From: an uncultured Prevotella sp. | Lineage (GTDB): Bacteria > Bacteroidota > Bacteroidia > Bacteroidales > Bacteroidaceae | Length of the DNA stretch: 64,000 nucleotides | Assembly: GCA_900770395.1 (NCBI GenBank) | Contig: CAAGKM010000024.1 | Span: 214,092-278,091 of the forward strand | Direction of reading: 5' to 3' | Shown: positions 51,256 through 59,735 of the stretch, one piece after another | How the letters are laid out: every line of letters begins with the position of its first letter | Position numbering within the stretch: the stretch's first letter is position 1 | Translations under genes and position numbers: made by a program | Notes under the pieces: generated by a model | The model's database searches: none | What the model saw: the letters and a program-made list of their open reading frames with translations, nothing else | Told to the model about the DNA's origin: nothing

Positions 51256-52194
51256 ATGAGTGACAACAACTCTTACATGGTTTTTTCAGGCACCAGCACA
51301 AAGTATCTTGCTGAGAAGATTTGCCAAAGCCTGGGTTGCCCTTTAGGACAACTGGTCATCACTAAGTTTTCTGACGGCGAATTTGCCGTGTCGTATGAGG
51401 AGAGCATCCGCGGACGCGACATATTCCTTGTGCAGAGCACATTCCCAAACAGCGACAACCTGATGGAGCTGCTCTTGATGATCGACGCAGCCAAGCGCGC
51501 ATCGGCACGCACCATCAACGCCGTCATCCCCTATTTCGGATGGGCACGTCAGGACCGCAAGGACAAGCCACGTGTGAGCATCGGCGCAAAACTGGTGGCA
51601 GACATGCTTAGCACAGCCGGCATCGACCGGTTGATAACCATGGATCTGCACGCCGACCAGATTCAAGGATTCTTTGACGTTCCCGTTGACCATCTCTACG
51701 CATCAGGCGTAATCCTGCCCTACATCCAGAGCCTCAACCTCGACAATCTCGTGATAGCATCGCCCGATGTCGGCGGCTCAAAGCGTGCAAGCACATATTC
51801 CAAGTATCTGGGCTGTCCGCTCGTGTTGTGCAACAAGACCCGCGCACGAGCCAACGTGGTGGCATCAATGCAGATCATCGGCGATGTGGTAGGTAAGAAC
51901 GTCATCATAGTTGACGATATGGTTGACACCGCAGGAACAATCACCAAGGCTGCCGACATTATGAAAGAGGCAGGCGCACTGACAGTACGTGCCTGTGCAA
52001 GCCACTGTGTGATGAGTGGTCCGGCAAGCGAGCGTGTTCAGAACTCGGCGCTCGAGGAGATTGTGTTCACCGACTCCATTCCCTATTCCAACCGTTGCGC
52101 AAAGGTAAAGCAGCTGTCAGTTGCCGACATGTTCGCAGAGACAATACGCCGCGTCATCAACAACGAGAGCATCAGTAGCCAGTATCTGCTGTAA
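51256..52194 (+). CDS. prs: Ribose-phosphate pyrophosphokinase
   Basis: A 312-residue PRPP synthetase. It has KFSDGEFAVSYEESIRGRDIFLVQST, YFGWARQDRKDKPRVSIGAKLVADML, DLHADQIQGFFDVPVDHLYA and the PRPP-binding loop VGKNVIIVDDMVDTAGTITKA. It makes PRPP for purine, pyrimidine, His and Trp synthesis. Followed after 7 bp by a lipoprotein gene. Confidence 0.95.
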   Translation: MSDNNSYMVFSGTSTKYLAEKICQSLGCPLGQLVITKFSDGEFAVSYEESIRGRDIFLVQSTFPNSDNLMELLLMIDAAKRASARTINAVIPYFGWARQDRKDKPRVSIGAKLVADMLSTAGIDRLITMDLHADQIQGFFDVPVDHLYASGVILPYIQSLNLDNLVIASPDVGGSKRASTYSKYLGCPLVLCNKTRARANVVASMQIIGDVVGKNVIIVDDMVDTAGTITKAADIMKEAGALTVRACASHCVMSGPASERVQNSALEEIVFTDSIPYSNRCAKVKQLSVADMFAETIRRVINNESISSQYLL

Positions 52195-52201
52195 CACTAA
52201 A

Positions 52202-52801
52202 ATGAAAATAAGAAAAATCATCGGACTGGCACTTGGCGGCATGATGCTCGCCGCGTGCCAGTCCAATTCTTATAAGGTCTACGGCACAGCCAAGGCTTTG
52301 GCTGACGGCGATACCGTGTATTTCACCACCAACCTCCTGGGATATGTTGACCCGCCACCGACAGATACCGCCGTGGTTGAGGGCGGCAAGTTCACGTTTG
52401 AGGGAACTGCCGACAGTCTTCGTGCAGCAATGATTTACAGCAAAAGCGGAAAGTTGGAGAATGCCATGCTCATCACCGAGCCCGGCACAATAATGGTGAG
52501 AATGGGAGCCGACAGCCAGTCGACAAGGGTGTGGGGAACATTCTGCAACAACAAATGGCAGGAGCTCGCCGACTCAACGCTCAGCATCGGCATGGAGTTC
52601 GACCGCATAGCACGGTATGTGACCGACAATCATCTCACCTACGGGGAGATTAAGGAAAAGCGCTCAGAGCTGGCAAAACTGCACAGCCGTTTCGTAGATA
52701 TTATAATAGGTACGCGCGAGGCAAATGCCGACAATGATTTCGGACGGTTCATGTCCTCCTATTACAGAGACGTTATTGCAGCGGGAGATTCCATAAATTA
52801 A
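52202..52801 (+). CDS. Lipoprotein, DUF4369-like
   Basis: A 199-residue protein with a lipoprotein signal (IGLALGGMMLAACQ, lipid Cys near residue 19), followed by VYGTAKALADGDTVYFTTNLLG and GGKFTFEGTADS, as in the N-terminal domain of Bacteroidetes thioredoxin-like lipoproteins (DUF4369). The thioredoxin part is absent. It starts 7 bp after prs, so the two are probably co-transcribed; the ATG at 52202 gives the signal peptide. Confidence 0.8.
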   Translation: MKIRKIIGLALGGMMLAACQSNSYKVYGTAKALADGDTVYFTTNLLGYVDPPPTDTAVVEGGKFTFEGTADSLRAAMIYSKSGKLENAMLITEPGTIMVRMGADSQSTRVWGTFCNNKWQELADSTLSIGMEFDRIARYVTDNHLTYGEIKEKRSELAKLHSRFVDIIIGTREANADNDFGRFMSSYYRDVIAAGDSIN

Positions 52802-52831
52802 GAAGCAGACGCACTCAGCGCCTGCTTCTTG
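52801..52831. terminator. Bidirectional terminator between the prs operon and malQ
   Basis: AAGAAGCAGACGC and GCGCCTGCTTCTT form a stem with one mismatch and a five-base loop. It overlaps the ends of the lipoprotein gene and of malQ and has T-rich flanks on the plus strand (TTGTTATC). Confidence 0.65.
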
Positions 52832-55466
52832 TTATCATCGTATTTATCTTCTCATTAAACTTATCGGCTTCCAACAGCTGTTCCAGCTTCACCGGCATAC
52901 GATACTGCCAGCGGTTGTACGGGTCGTCGGGGCGGTTGATGCGCTCCGCCTCCACGTCCTTGTCGCGCAATTCAGCGTTCATGGCGAGCCAGTCCTGCAC
53001 GGACAGCACGCAGAGCATCGACGGGCAATAAAGATGGCGGGCGATAATCTCCTCGGCAATGTGCGCTGGAAGCTGCGCCGGCGCCTTGCCCTCCTTCTGC
53101 AGCATCGTCACGTAGTAGCGTTGAACTTCGGCACGGTTGTCCTGCCACCACAGGCGCATTGATGCCATGTCGTGAGTGCTGAACGTGCACACCGAGCGGT
53201 AGGGATAGCCGTCAAGATGCGAGAATTCGTATTCGCTGCGCTTGGGCATTGTCTGTATCTCAAGGGTGAGCATGCGGTTGGCGTCAAGCACAGGCGCGAC
53301 ACAGTCGGGCAGCATACCGAGGTCCTCGGCACACAGCAGCATACGGCTGTCGCCAAACACATCCTGCAGGCGGCGCATGGCTATGTTGCCCCAATACATG
53401 GAGTGACGCTGGTAGAAATAACTGTTGTAGATGCGCATATAAGCCTCACGCTCATCGTTGCCGAGCGCATTATATGCCGATGAGTTGAGTGCGGCAATGC
53501 ACGGGTGATACATGTCTGCCTGATAAGGGTCGGCAACAAACAGCACACTCGCCACCATACGGTAGAGCCCGTCTCTAATCCAGATGCTGTTCTCGTCGTT
53601 CTTGCCGGCAAACGCCTGCTCCACCTTGCGTTGTGTGCTGTATTGCGGTTTTAGTGCGTACAGTCCGTAGGCTTTCTGTTCCAGAATATTGTCCTTAACA
53701 TATTGCGAGTGCATTCCAAACAGCCGTTCTATCACAGTGTCATTGATAAGCGGCTTGGTCATAAAGTCCGTGCGCCACGGCAGCCCCATGCCCTCAATCT
53801 CCTCAACGGTCATTGGCAGTGATGGCGAGAAGTGTCCCATCACGCCGAACTTCTGGCTCATCGGTATCTCCCAGATGCGGAAGAATCCCAGCACGTGGTC
53901 TATGCGCAGAGCATCAAAATACTGTTCTAGATGGCGGAGCCGTCTGTGCCACCACTGATATCCGTCAGCCTCCATTGCCTGCCAGTTGTATGTTGGAAAT
54001 CCCCAGTTTTGCCCGTAGAAACTGAAAGCGTCGGGCGGCGCTCCCGTCTGTGCGTCGAGATTGAAGTAGCGGGGAAGCGTCCTCACCTCCACACTGTCGC
54101 GGCTAACTCCTATGGGCAGGTCGCCCTTGAGCACAACTCCATTCTGTCGGGCATAGTCGGCGGCAGCCTTCAACTGCAGGTGCAGCAAATACTGCACATA
54201 GCGGTAGAAATCACTATCATGCGGACAACTGTCGGCATCACGTTCGGCGCAGTAGTCGGCATAGTCGTCAATCCAGTATTTGTTATCTTCCAAGAAAGCC
54301 CTTGCCTCAGCAGTGTCGAGCGTCTGCCTGCCCCGCTCCTTGTACAACTGTGCAAGATATGCAGTCTTCACCCTGTCCACCGCCTCATAGTCGGAATATT
54401 TCAGGGCATTAAGCTCGCTCTTCTGCCTGCGGTATGTTTTCATTGCCTCAGCATCATAGAGCGTTCCAGCCTCTTCAAGGTTGAGGTAATGCGGATGCAG
54501 CGCAAACACGCTTATGGCATTATACGGATAGGAGTCGTTCCACTGCCGCGTGCAGGTGGTGTCGTTCACGGGCAAGGTCTGTATCACCTTTATCCCCACC
54601 TTTTTCGCCCAGTCCACTAACATGCGCAAGTCGGCAAAGTCCCCCACTCCACAGCTGTTGTCGCTCCTCAGCGAAAACACTGGCACTGCAACTCCGGCAG
54701 CCTTCCACATTGCCTCGGCAACGCGCATCACTCCGCCGTCGAGCACCAGCACCTCACCGTCGCCAAGCTCCCTGCTGTCGTTCTCACCAAGATTGCGCCC
54801 ATCGTCAGAGGAGCGGTTCACCCCGTCTTCCCATGCCACAATCCCATTGGTTTTATCGTCGATTATCACATATTTATATTCCAGCGGAAGCGGTATGCTC
54901 ATCACGTTCACCGTGAGCACCCACTCCATCTGTCCTGCATACGTCATGCGCTGGAAACGGGTGGCGTTCCAGCTGCCAAGGGCTGGATGACTGCCGCATA
55001 CTGCCACCGACTGCCCGGGCTTCAGCTGCGGTGCCGACACGCGGAAGAGCAGAGTCTTGCGGAACAGCGGCAGGCGCAACGGCTGCACCGTTTCATTGGC
55101 AGTTCCGCCCCGCGTTATTATGCAAGCATTGCTGTAAAGATGGTGAGGCAGCGGCATGTCATTCCAACCGTCGGCGAAGATATAGTCCTTGCTTGTGTCA
55201 AGGTGAAACGTGCGTCTCACTCCCGTCCACTCACGCCTCACCACATGCCCGTCGCCGTCCTCCACCTGATAGTGGTATTCAATTGCCGTAACAGGATGCT
55301 GGCGCGACTCCCTCGCCACCGTCTCTGCCGTCCACCACTGTCCGTCGTTGGTGTTCATCAGAACGTTCTGGCTTTTGCGGCTGCCGTCGGCGCGGAGATA
55401 GCTCAGCACCACGTGCATACTCTCTCCCCACACCGTATTATATTGTATTGTAAACCGTTGCTTCAT
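52815..55466 (-). CDS. malQ: 4-alpha-glucanotransferase (amylomaltase)
   Basis: An 883-residue GH77 enzyme with two N-terminal starch-binding (CBM20-like) domains: residues about 1-125 (FTIQYNTVWGESMHVVLSY) and 130-255 (LLFRVSAPQLKPGQSVAVCGSHPALGSWN). The catalytic part shows VFSLRSDNSCGVGDFADLR, FDALRIDHVLGFFRIWEIP (nucleophile Asp), LLCAEDLGMLPDCV (acid/base Glu) and STHDMASMRLWW. It disproportionates maltodextrins, complementing the glycogen synthase and phosphorylase at 35-40 kb. The long form with two CBM20-type domains is normal in Bacteroidetes. Confidence 0.93.
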   Translation of the reverse strand: MKQRFTIQYNTVWGESMHVVLSYLRADGSRKSQNVLMNTNDGQWWTAETVARESRQHPVTAIEYHYQVEDGDGHVVRREWTGVRRTFHLDTSKDYIFADGWNDMPLPHHLYSNACIITRGGTANETVQPLRLPLFRKTLLFRVSAPQLKPGQSVAVCGSHPALGSWNATRFQRMTYAGQMEWVLTVNVMSIPLPLEYKYVIIDDKTNGIVAWEDGVNRSSDDGRNLGENDSRELGDGEVLVLDGGVMRVAEAMWKAAGVAVPVFSLRSDNSCGVGDFADLRMLVDWAKKVGIKVIQTLPVNDTTCTRQWNDSYPYNAISVFALHPHYLNLEEAGTLYDAEAMKTYRRQKSELNALKYSDYEAVDRVKTAYLAQLYKERGRQTLDTAEARAFLEDNKYWIDDYADYCAERDADSCPHDSDFYRYVQYLLHLQLKAAADYARQNGVVLKGDLPIGVSRDSVEVRTLPRYFNLDAQTGAPPDAFSFYGQNWGFPTYNWQAMEADGYQWWHRRLRHLEQYFDALRIDHVLGFFRIWEIPMSQKFGVMGHFSPSLPMTVEEIEGMGLPWRTDFMTKPLINDTVIERLFGMHSQYVKDNILEQKAYGLYALKPQYSTQRKVEQAFAGKNDENSIWIRDGLYRMVASVLFVADPYQADMYHPCIAALNSSAYNALGNDEREAYMRIYNSYFYQRHSMYWGNIAMRRLQDVFGDSRMLLCAEDLGMLPDCVAPVLDANRMLTLEIQTMPKRSEYEFSHLDGYPYRSVCTFSTHDMASMRLWWQDNRAEVQRYYVTMLQKEGKAPAQLPAHIAEEIIARHLYCPSMLCVLSVQDWLAMNAELRDKDVEAERINRPDDPYNRWQYRMPVKLEQLLEADKFNEKINTMITRSRR

Positions 55467-55595
55467 TTACCTTTATAGTTTTATGCATTTTAGTTTATCT
55501 TCTACAAAGTTACAGTTTTTTCCCAAGAAAGCAATCATTAGCCTCTGCTTTTTGATTTATTTTAAGGATTTCAGCAGTGTCTTAAGATAAATGAT

Positions 55596-55681
55596 AAAGT
55601 AAGTACTACTTTACTTGACAAAGTAAGATATACTTCATAAGCAAAGTAAGATATACTTCACAAGCAAAGTAAGTATTACTC
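55596..55681. repeat. 23-bp tandem repeat, four copies
   Basis: Units starting AAAGTAAG at 55596, 55620, 55643 and 55666. The two central units (AAAGTAAGATATACTTC plus ATAAGC or ACAAGC) differ in one base. The array runs into the stop codon of the PARG-like gene. No spacers, so not a CRISPR array. Confidence 0.8.
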
Positions 55682-57055
55682 AAATTCCCGTACAAACGGT
55701 AAATAATTACCATCTGGATTATGACTTTTGTGTGCATTATGGTCGTCCAGAATAGCAAAACTGATGAGCCTATACTTGTTCTTAAACTCTGGCTCCCCGA
55801 ACACTTCATGGAACAACCGCGCTATATGCGACGGAGGATTGCAAAAAGCACCGCAGCCTAATGCCCCGAGCACCAAAGAGTCATGCCCATGACGGAGTCC
55901 TATGCGCAAGATGGTGCGCATCTTGTTCTTTGTGCCTTCAATCATGCCGTCCGCAAGATGTGTAGCATCCTTTAATGTGGGACGGTTAATACCTGCGACT
56001 GATATGAAGGAAAGCCGTTTGGGGCTGTCCATCAGTTTGTATCCATGCTTTTCATCCTCACGGAAAAGCAGTGCCCCAGGCGTATATATTCCACCGTAGT
56101 CGTGATGAAGAGGGTAACGCTCATACTTTCGTACTTTCGGCAAAAACAGACGATACCACACCTGATTGACATAATAATCCGTAAACTGATAAAGAGAACG
56201 GAACAGGTTGGTTCTGCGAAACAGAGTCTCCTCCTGCGCACCTGCTCCAGTCATCACGCCACCACCGGGCATTCTCCTGCTTGCCATATTAAGCACTGCC
56301 GGATTATACCCTTCACGGCAAAGGCGTACGCCCTCATCCAGACAGTCAACGTTTTGGACTATCACTGCCGTCTCGTCATTTCGTGCCGGCAAATCATCCA
56401 CGCGGAACGCCTTGCTGTAAAAAGTCGTGTCGTGTTCCATACGGGTCAAATCAGGGAATGCCACTCGTTTGCCGTCCTCTGTATCATACCATCCCTGATT
56501 AACCAGCTCTATTGTATTATGATATTCTTGGGTGCGCAAATCCCTGACTTTATAATATGCTGCCCTATCACCAGCCTTTACCCTGTTCATCAGTTCCTTA
56601 TATTTAAGGATAAATGAGTCAGAATCCCATGACGGTTTATTCTCCATAGCATGTTGTGTACCTGCATTAATACAGTCAACGAACGACTTGGGCAAAATGA
56701 CATTTTCATCGTCAATGGCATCCCGAAACAACGGAGCAATCTCTTCATCTCGAAATCCAGCGATACCACAACCGATTCTTGTTACAAGAAACGTCAGCTC
56801 ACCACGCTCACGGGCAAAACGTATAAACTCATCAACATACGGTTTTATTGTTTCCACTCCACCCTGCATAGTGGGGATAGCATAGCTCTGCCCTTGCAGT
56901 CCTACACCATTGCCCCATACTGCACCAAACCGTTCGTAGGCCAATCGTGCGGCTCCGCCTCCATGGGCACCAGCAAGGTTGCTGCCGAATACAAATATCT
57001 CGTTGTCTTTTAATTTCGAGATACGTTCGGGGGTATATTCTCTATTGTATATCAT
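55676..57055 (-). CDS. PARG-like (DUF2263/TIGR02452) protein with N-terminal macro-like domain
   Basis: A 459-residue two-domain protein from the start MIYNREYTPERISKL. Residues about 15-135 have IFVFGSNLAGAHGGGAARLAYERFGA and GVGLQGQSYAIPT, as in small phage-related domains of unknown function. Residues about 200-459 are a microbial PARG-type domain with the catalytic signature GGG-x7-QEE (264-276: PGGGVMTGAGAQEE) and LGALGCGAFCNPP at 397-408. Such domains remove ADP-ribose from proteins or nucleic acids. Longer upstream frame overlaps the GIY-YIG gene and is rejected. Starts 10 bp after the GIY-YIG gene. Confidence 0.83.
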   Translation of the reverse strand: MIYNREYTPERISKLKDNEIFVFGSNLAGAHGGGAARLAYERFGAVWGNGVGLQGQSYAIPTMQGGVETIKPYVDEFIRFARERGELTFLVTRIGCGIAGFRDEEIAPLFRDAIDDENVILPKSFVDCINAGTQHAMENKPSWDSDSFILKYKELMNRVKAGDRAAYYKVRDLRTQEYHNTIELVNQGWYDTEDGKRVAFPDLTRMEHDTTFYSKAFRVDDLPARNDETAVIVQNVDCLDEGVRLCREGYNPAVLNMASRRMPGGGVMTGAGAQEETLFRRTNLFRSLYQFTDYYVNQVWYRLFLPKVRKYERYPLHHDYGGIYTPGALLFREDEKHGYKLMDSPKRLSFISVAGINRPTLKDATHLADGMIEGTKNKMRTILRIGLRHGHDSLVLGALGCGAFCNPPSHIARLFHEVFGEPEFKNKYRLISFAILDDHNAHKSHNPDGNYLPFVREFE

Positions 57056-57065
57056 AGACAAATAA

Positions 57066-57968
57066 TTAGTTGTTACAATATCCGAATCTTTTAACTCCCA
57101 GTTTTTCTTTCCACACTGTTTCCCGTTCAATTGCATCATGAGCAGATACATCTAACGGTAGAGTTTCAAGAATAGACCACTTAAAATTGTTTTTACAGTA
57201 ATCTGTACCTTTGTTTTCAAGATCCACGTCACCTCCATGTCCTGTTGCTGCATATTGAGCCCATCGCCCCAATATTCCTTGTTTGTTGTATGTTGAGCCA
57301 ACATAAAGTTTGCCATTTGATGTGTCCAATATGCAATATATGCAATTTATTTCCTTAAGCATTGTCACCCAATCAGGATTTTCAACTACAAGTTGTAATT
57401 GAGCATGATTTAGATTTACATCCAAATATGATTTAAACAATGGCACTTTGCCTTGTTCCTGTATATATTCTTCAATTCGTGCATGCTTTTCCTTATCAAA
57501 ATACTGATGCCAGGAGTTGGCTGGAAATCCCCAATCTACAACAATTCTTTTTTCTAACTGTTCAAAAGCCTTTATTTGCTCTAATTCCAAAATGACTTCG
57601 TCCTTAACTTTAGGATTGTCTTTTTTACCTATTATTTTATATACTCCAACGAATCTTGCAGTTGAATTTTTCTCTCCAATAAAAGAAACAAGGTATTTTA
57701 TGTTTCTCATATTACGAGCCAGTTGCTCGCTTTGATACTGCAAAAAGAGATCTTTGCGATACACGTAAAGAGCGTATATGCTTGTTATATTTGTTGGGAA
57801 AGGATTACCACGAATAAAAAGTTTTTCTTGAGTTTCTTCTTTGCCCAGTTTCGTACGCTTGTCTGCATGGCGAAGCATTTTTATGTGCCTCGGATTAGTG
57901 CTGTCAAATTCACTATCGATACCTTTCAGCAACTCTTGAATGGTTGCAATATAATCTTTTCTTTCCAT
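57066..57968 (-). CDS. GIY-YIG nuclease-domain protein
   Basis: A 300-residue protein. Residues 1-200 are of unknown type (charged, with SIYALYVYRKDLFLQYQSEQLARNMRNIKYLVSFIGEK). The C-terminal part from about residue 205 shows IYCILDTSNGKLYVGSTYNKQGILGRWAQYAATGHGG, a GIY-YIG variant with the GRW arginine, and E for catalysis in ERETVWKEKLG. Members of this group may act in restriction or repair. It lies between an unknown gene and the PARG-like gene and starts 26 bp after the former. Confidence 0.8.
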   Translation of the reverse strand: MERKDYIATIQELLKGIDSEFDSTNPRHIKMLRHADKRTKLGKEETQEKLFIRGNPFPTNITSIYALYVYRKDLFLQYQSEQLARNMRNIKYLVSFIGEKNSTARFVGVYKIIGKKDNPKVKDEVILELEQIKAFEQLEKRIVVDWGFPANSWHQYFDKEKHARIEEYIQEQGKVPLFKSYLDVNLNHAQLQLVVENPDWVTMLKEINCIYCILDTSNGKLYVGSTYNKQGILGRWAQYAATGHGGDVDLENKGTDYCKNNFKWSILETLPLDVSAHDAIERETVWKEKLGVKRFGYCNN

Positions 57969-57994
57969 ATGTTATAATGTTTTTTAATTTGTCG

Positions 57995-58723
57995 TTATCT
58001 CCAGTCGTATTCTGCGCCTAATATCTCCAGTCCATGATATTTCCACGGCTCTTGGTCGAAATTGGGTGTGTATTTTGCCATGAGTACTTTTTCCTCATGC
58101 TCTTCATTCGTATCGTGCCATCCGTTAAAGTCTTGAAACTTTTTGTTCATGTCTTCTGTCTCAAAATTCCAATCCAATTGAAAATACGTTGTTCCAATGC
58201 GGGTGAGCTTCTTTTCAACATTGTTGGAACAGTCCTCAAGAGAGAGTGAATGATTGTCGAGCACAAAACAATACTTCATCCCTTCATTCTCGAAATATGG
58301 GAAATACCCCAATGCCAACTGTGTCTCATAGTTTCCTTCTTTCAACTCCAACACATCACCTACAAATATGTGCTCGCCATTACTGTCAACATAATTGGTA
58401 TCCGCACCTGCATAGAGGAAGCGGCAAGCATATCCCTGTCTTGTGCATTTCTCATTAAAGATGCCGTCAACGACGTCTTTACTGTGGCTGTCTGCATATT
58501 CCTCTTCTTGTCTCCAAACATACAAATCGTCTGCAAAAAAGAAAAAGTCGCCAAACTCTGCATAGCCAAATTTACCCGTGTCTTCTACATACCTGATGCG
58601 AATTTTCGGTAAACAACCTGGCTTCTCTCCATAGCAAAGCTCCTGATGAAAATGATTACACAGCAATTTCAGACGTGTACTTGTTATTACTGTCGAAGGG
58701 GTAATTTTGAATGTATTGTCCAT
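57995..58723 (-). CDS. Unknown protein in the Nudix/PARG gene group
   Basis: A 242-residue acidic soluble protein. The centre SNGEHIFVGDVLELKEGNYETQLALGYFPYFEN resembles YopX-type phage domains (GD, then a strand pair), and the remainder is Asp-, Glu- and aromatic-rich. No catalytic motif recognised. It is 17 bp after the Nudix gene and therefore likely in one transcript with it. Confidence 0.6.
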   Translation of the reverse strand: MDNTFKITPSTVITSTRLKLLCNHFHQELCYGEKPGCLPKIRIRYVEDTGKFGYAEFGDFFFFADDLYVWRQEEEYADSHSKDVVDGIFNEKCTRQGYACRFLYAGADTNYVDSNGEHIFVGDVLELKEGNYETQLALGYFPYFENEGMKYCFVLDNHSLSLEDCSNNVEKKLTRIGTTYFQLDWNFETEDMNKKFQDFNGWHDTNEEHEEKVLMAKYTPNFDQEPWKYHGLEILGAEYDWR

Positions 58724-58740
58724 AGTCGTTATGCTTTAAG

Positions 58741-59454
58741 TTAAAACTCCAATCTGAATCCCTTTTGCTTTAGTTCCTCATATTTCGTTTTGTTGAAGCG
58801 AAAGAGAAAGGCTTCTTTCTTCTGCGATGGATTGACTGTCTCGTCCATCTGTTCCAGCATCTCCAACCGCTTCATCTTGTTATAGAAGTTGCGGCGGTCG
58901 AAGCGAACATCGAGTATCGCCTCATAGAGGTTCTGAAGTTCTTTGATGGTGAACTCCTCTGGCAACAGCTCAAATCCGACAGGCTCAAAGTGTATCTGCT
59001 GACGCAACGCCAGCTCTGCCTTTCTGAGTATCTGATCGTGGTCAAAAGCCAGTTGTGGAACTTCATCCAGTGCAAACCATCTTGCGTCGGCAGCATCATC
59101 ACCACCTTTCACACTCTGCATTCTCACCAAAGCATAGTATGCTATAGTAATAACACGTTCGCGTGGGTCACGGTTTGGAGCCGTGAAGGTGTAGAACTGA
59201 CGGATGTACGCACCCTCCAAACCTGTCTCTTCTTGCAGTTCTCGCAGTGCACCATCTTCGGCGCTTTCATCCATCTTCAAGAAACCGCCTGGGAAAGCCC
59301 ATCGCCCTTTGTATGGCTCAATGCCTCGCTGCACCAAAAGGATTCTAAGCTTGGTACCATCGAAACCGAAAATCACACAATCAGTTGTCACACTCGGATG
59401 AGGGTATTTGTAGCAATACTCACGCTTTTCTTCTGTCTTGTTTATCTCGTTCAT
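58741..59454 (-). CDS. Nudix-type regulator or ADP-ribose hydrolase (NrtR-like)
   Basis: A 237-residue protein. Residues about 20-160 form a Nudix domain with an intact box, GGFLKMDESAEDGALRELQEETGL (G-x5-E-x7-R-E-x2-E-E). The C-terminal about 75 residues (FELLPEEFTIKELQNLYEAILDVRFDRRNFYNKMKRLEML) are the winged helix of NrtR-type regulators. The box is complete, so it may still cleave ADP-ribose. In front of the gene lies a promoter flanked by near-perfect inverted repeats, as expected for self-regulation. First gene of a four-gene minus-strand group. Confidence 0.82.
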   Translation of the reverse strand: MNEINKTEEKREYCYKYPHPSVTTDCVIFGFDGTKLRILLVQRGIEPYKGRWAFPGGFLKMDESAEDGALRELQEETGLEGAYIRQFYTFTAPNRDPRERVITIAYYALVRMQSVKGGDDAADARWFALDEVPQLAFDHDQILRKAELALRQQIHFEPVGFELLPEEFTIKELQNLYEAILDVRFDRRNFYNKMKRLEMLEQMDETVNPSQKKEAFLFRFNKTKYEELKQKGFRLEF

Positions 59455-59465
59455 TTATTCATTGC

Positions 59466-59531
59466 GTTAATTTTACGCCACAAAGGTACAAAGATTATTT
59501 GATACTACCAAACATTTTGCGTAAAAATTAC
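59466..59531. promoter_or_regulatory. Promoter and putative operator pair of the Nudix gene
   Basis: On the minus strand TACCTTTG (plus 59481-59488) fits the -7 element. It is enclosed by GTTAATTTTACGC (59466-59478) and GCGTAAAAATTAC (59519-59531), inverted copies matching at 11 of 13 positions. A regulator bound to both would cover the promoter. Confidence 0.6.
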
Positions 59532-59614
59532 ACATGTCGTGATATAGGAATCATCGAATTGGGATTACAAATCAGCGAATTAGCGGCACAAATAAAGGAA
59601 TTAGAGTTCTGTTT

Positions 59615-59665
59615 GTATCGTTTGCATCTCTAAACGTATCGTTTGTATTTCTAAACGTATCGTTT
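59615..59665. repeat. 21-bp-period repeat, second locus, GTATCGTTT x3
   Basis: GTATCGTTT at 59615, 59636 and 59657, exactly 21 bp apart, as at 2608-2658. Most of the gap 59455-59735 is otherwise without features apart from the promoter described above. Confidence 0.8.
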
Positions 59666-59735
59666 CCATTCGCAAAGGAGTCGACAACAAATTCCATAAG
59701 CTAAAAGACACTGTTACTTATATATAGGAAGCGCA

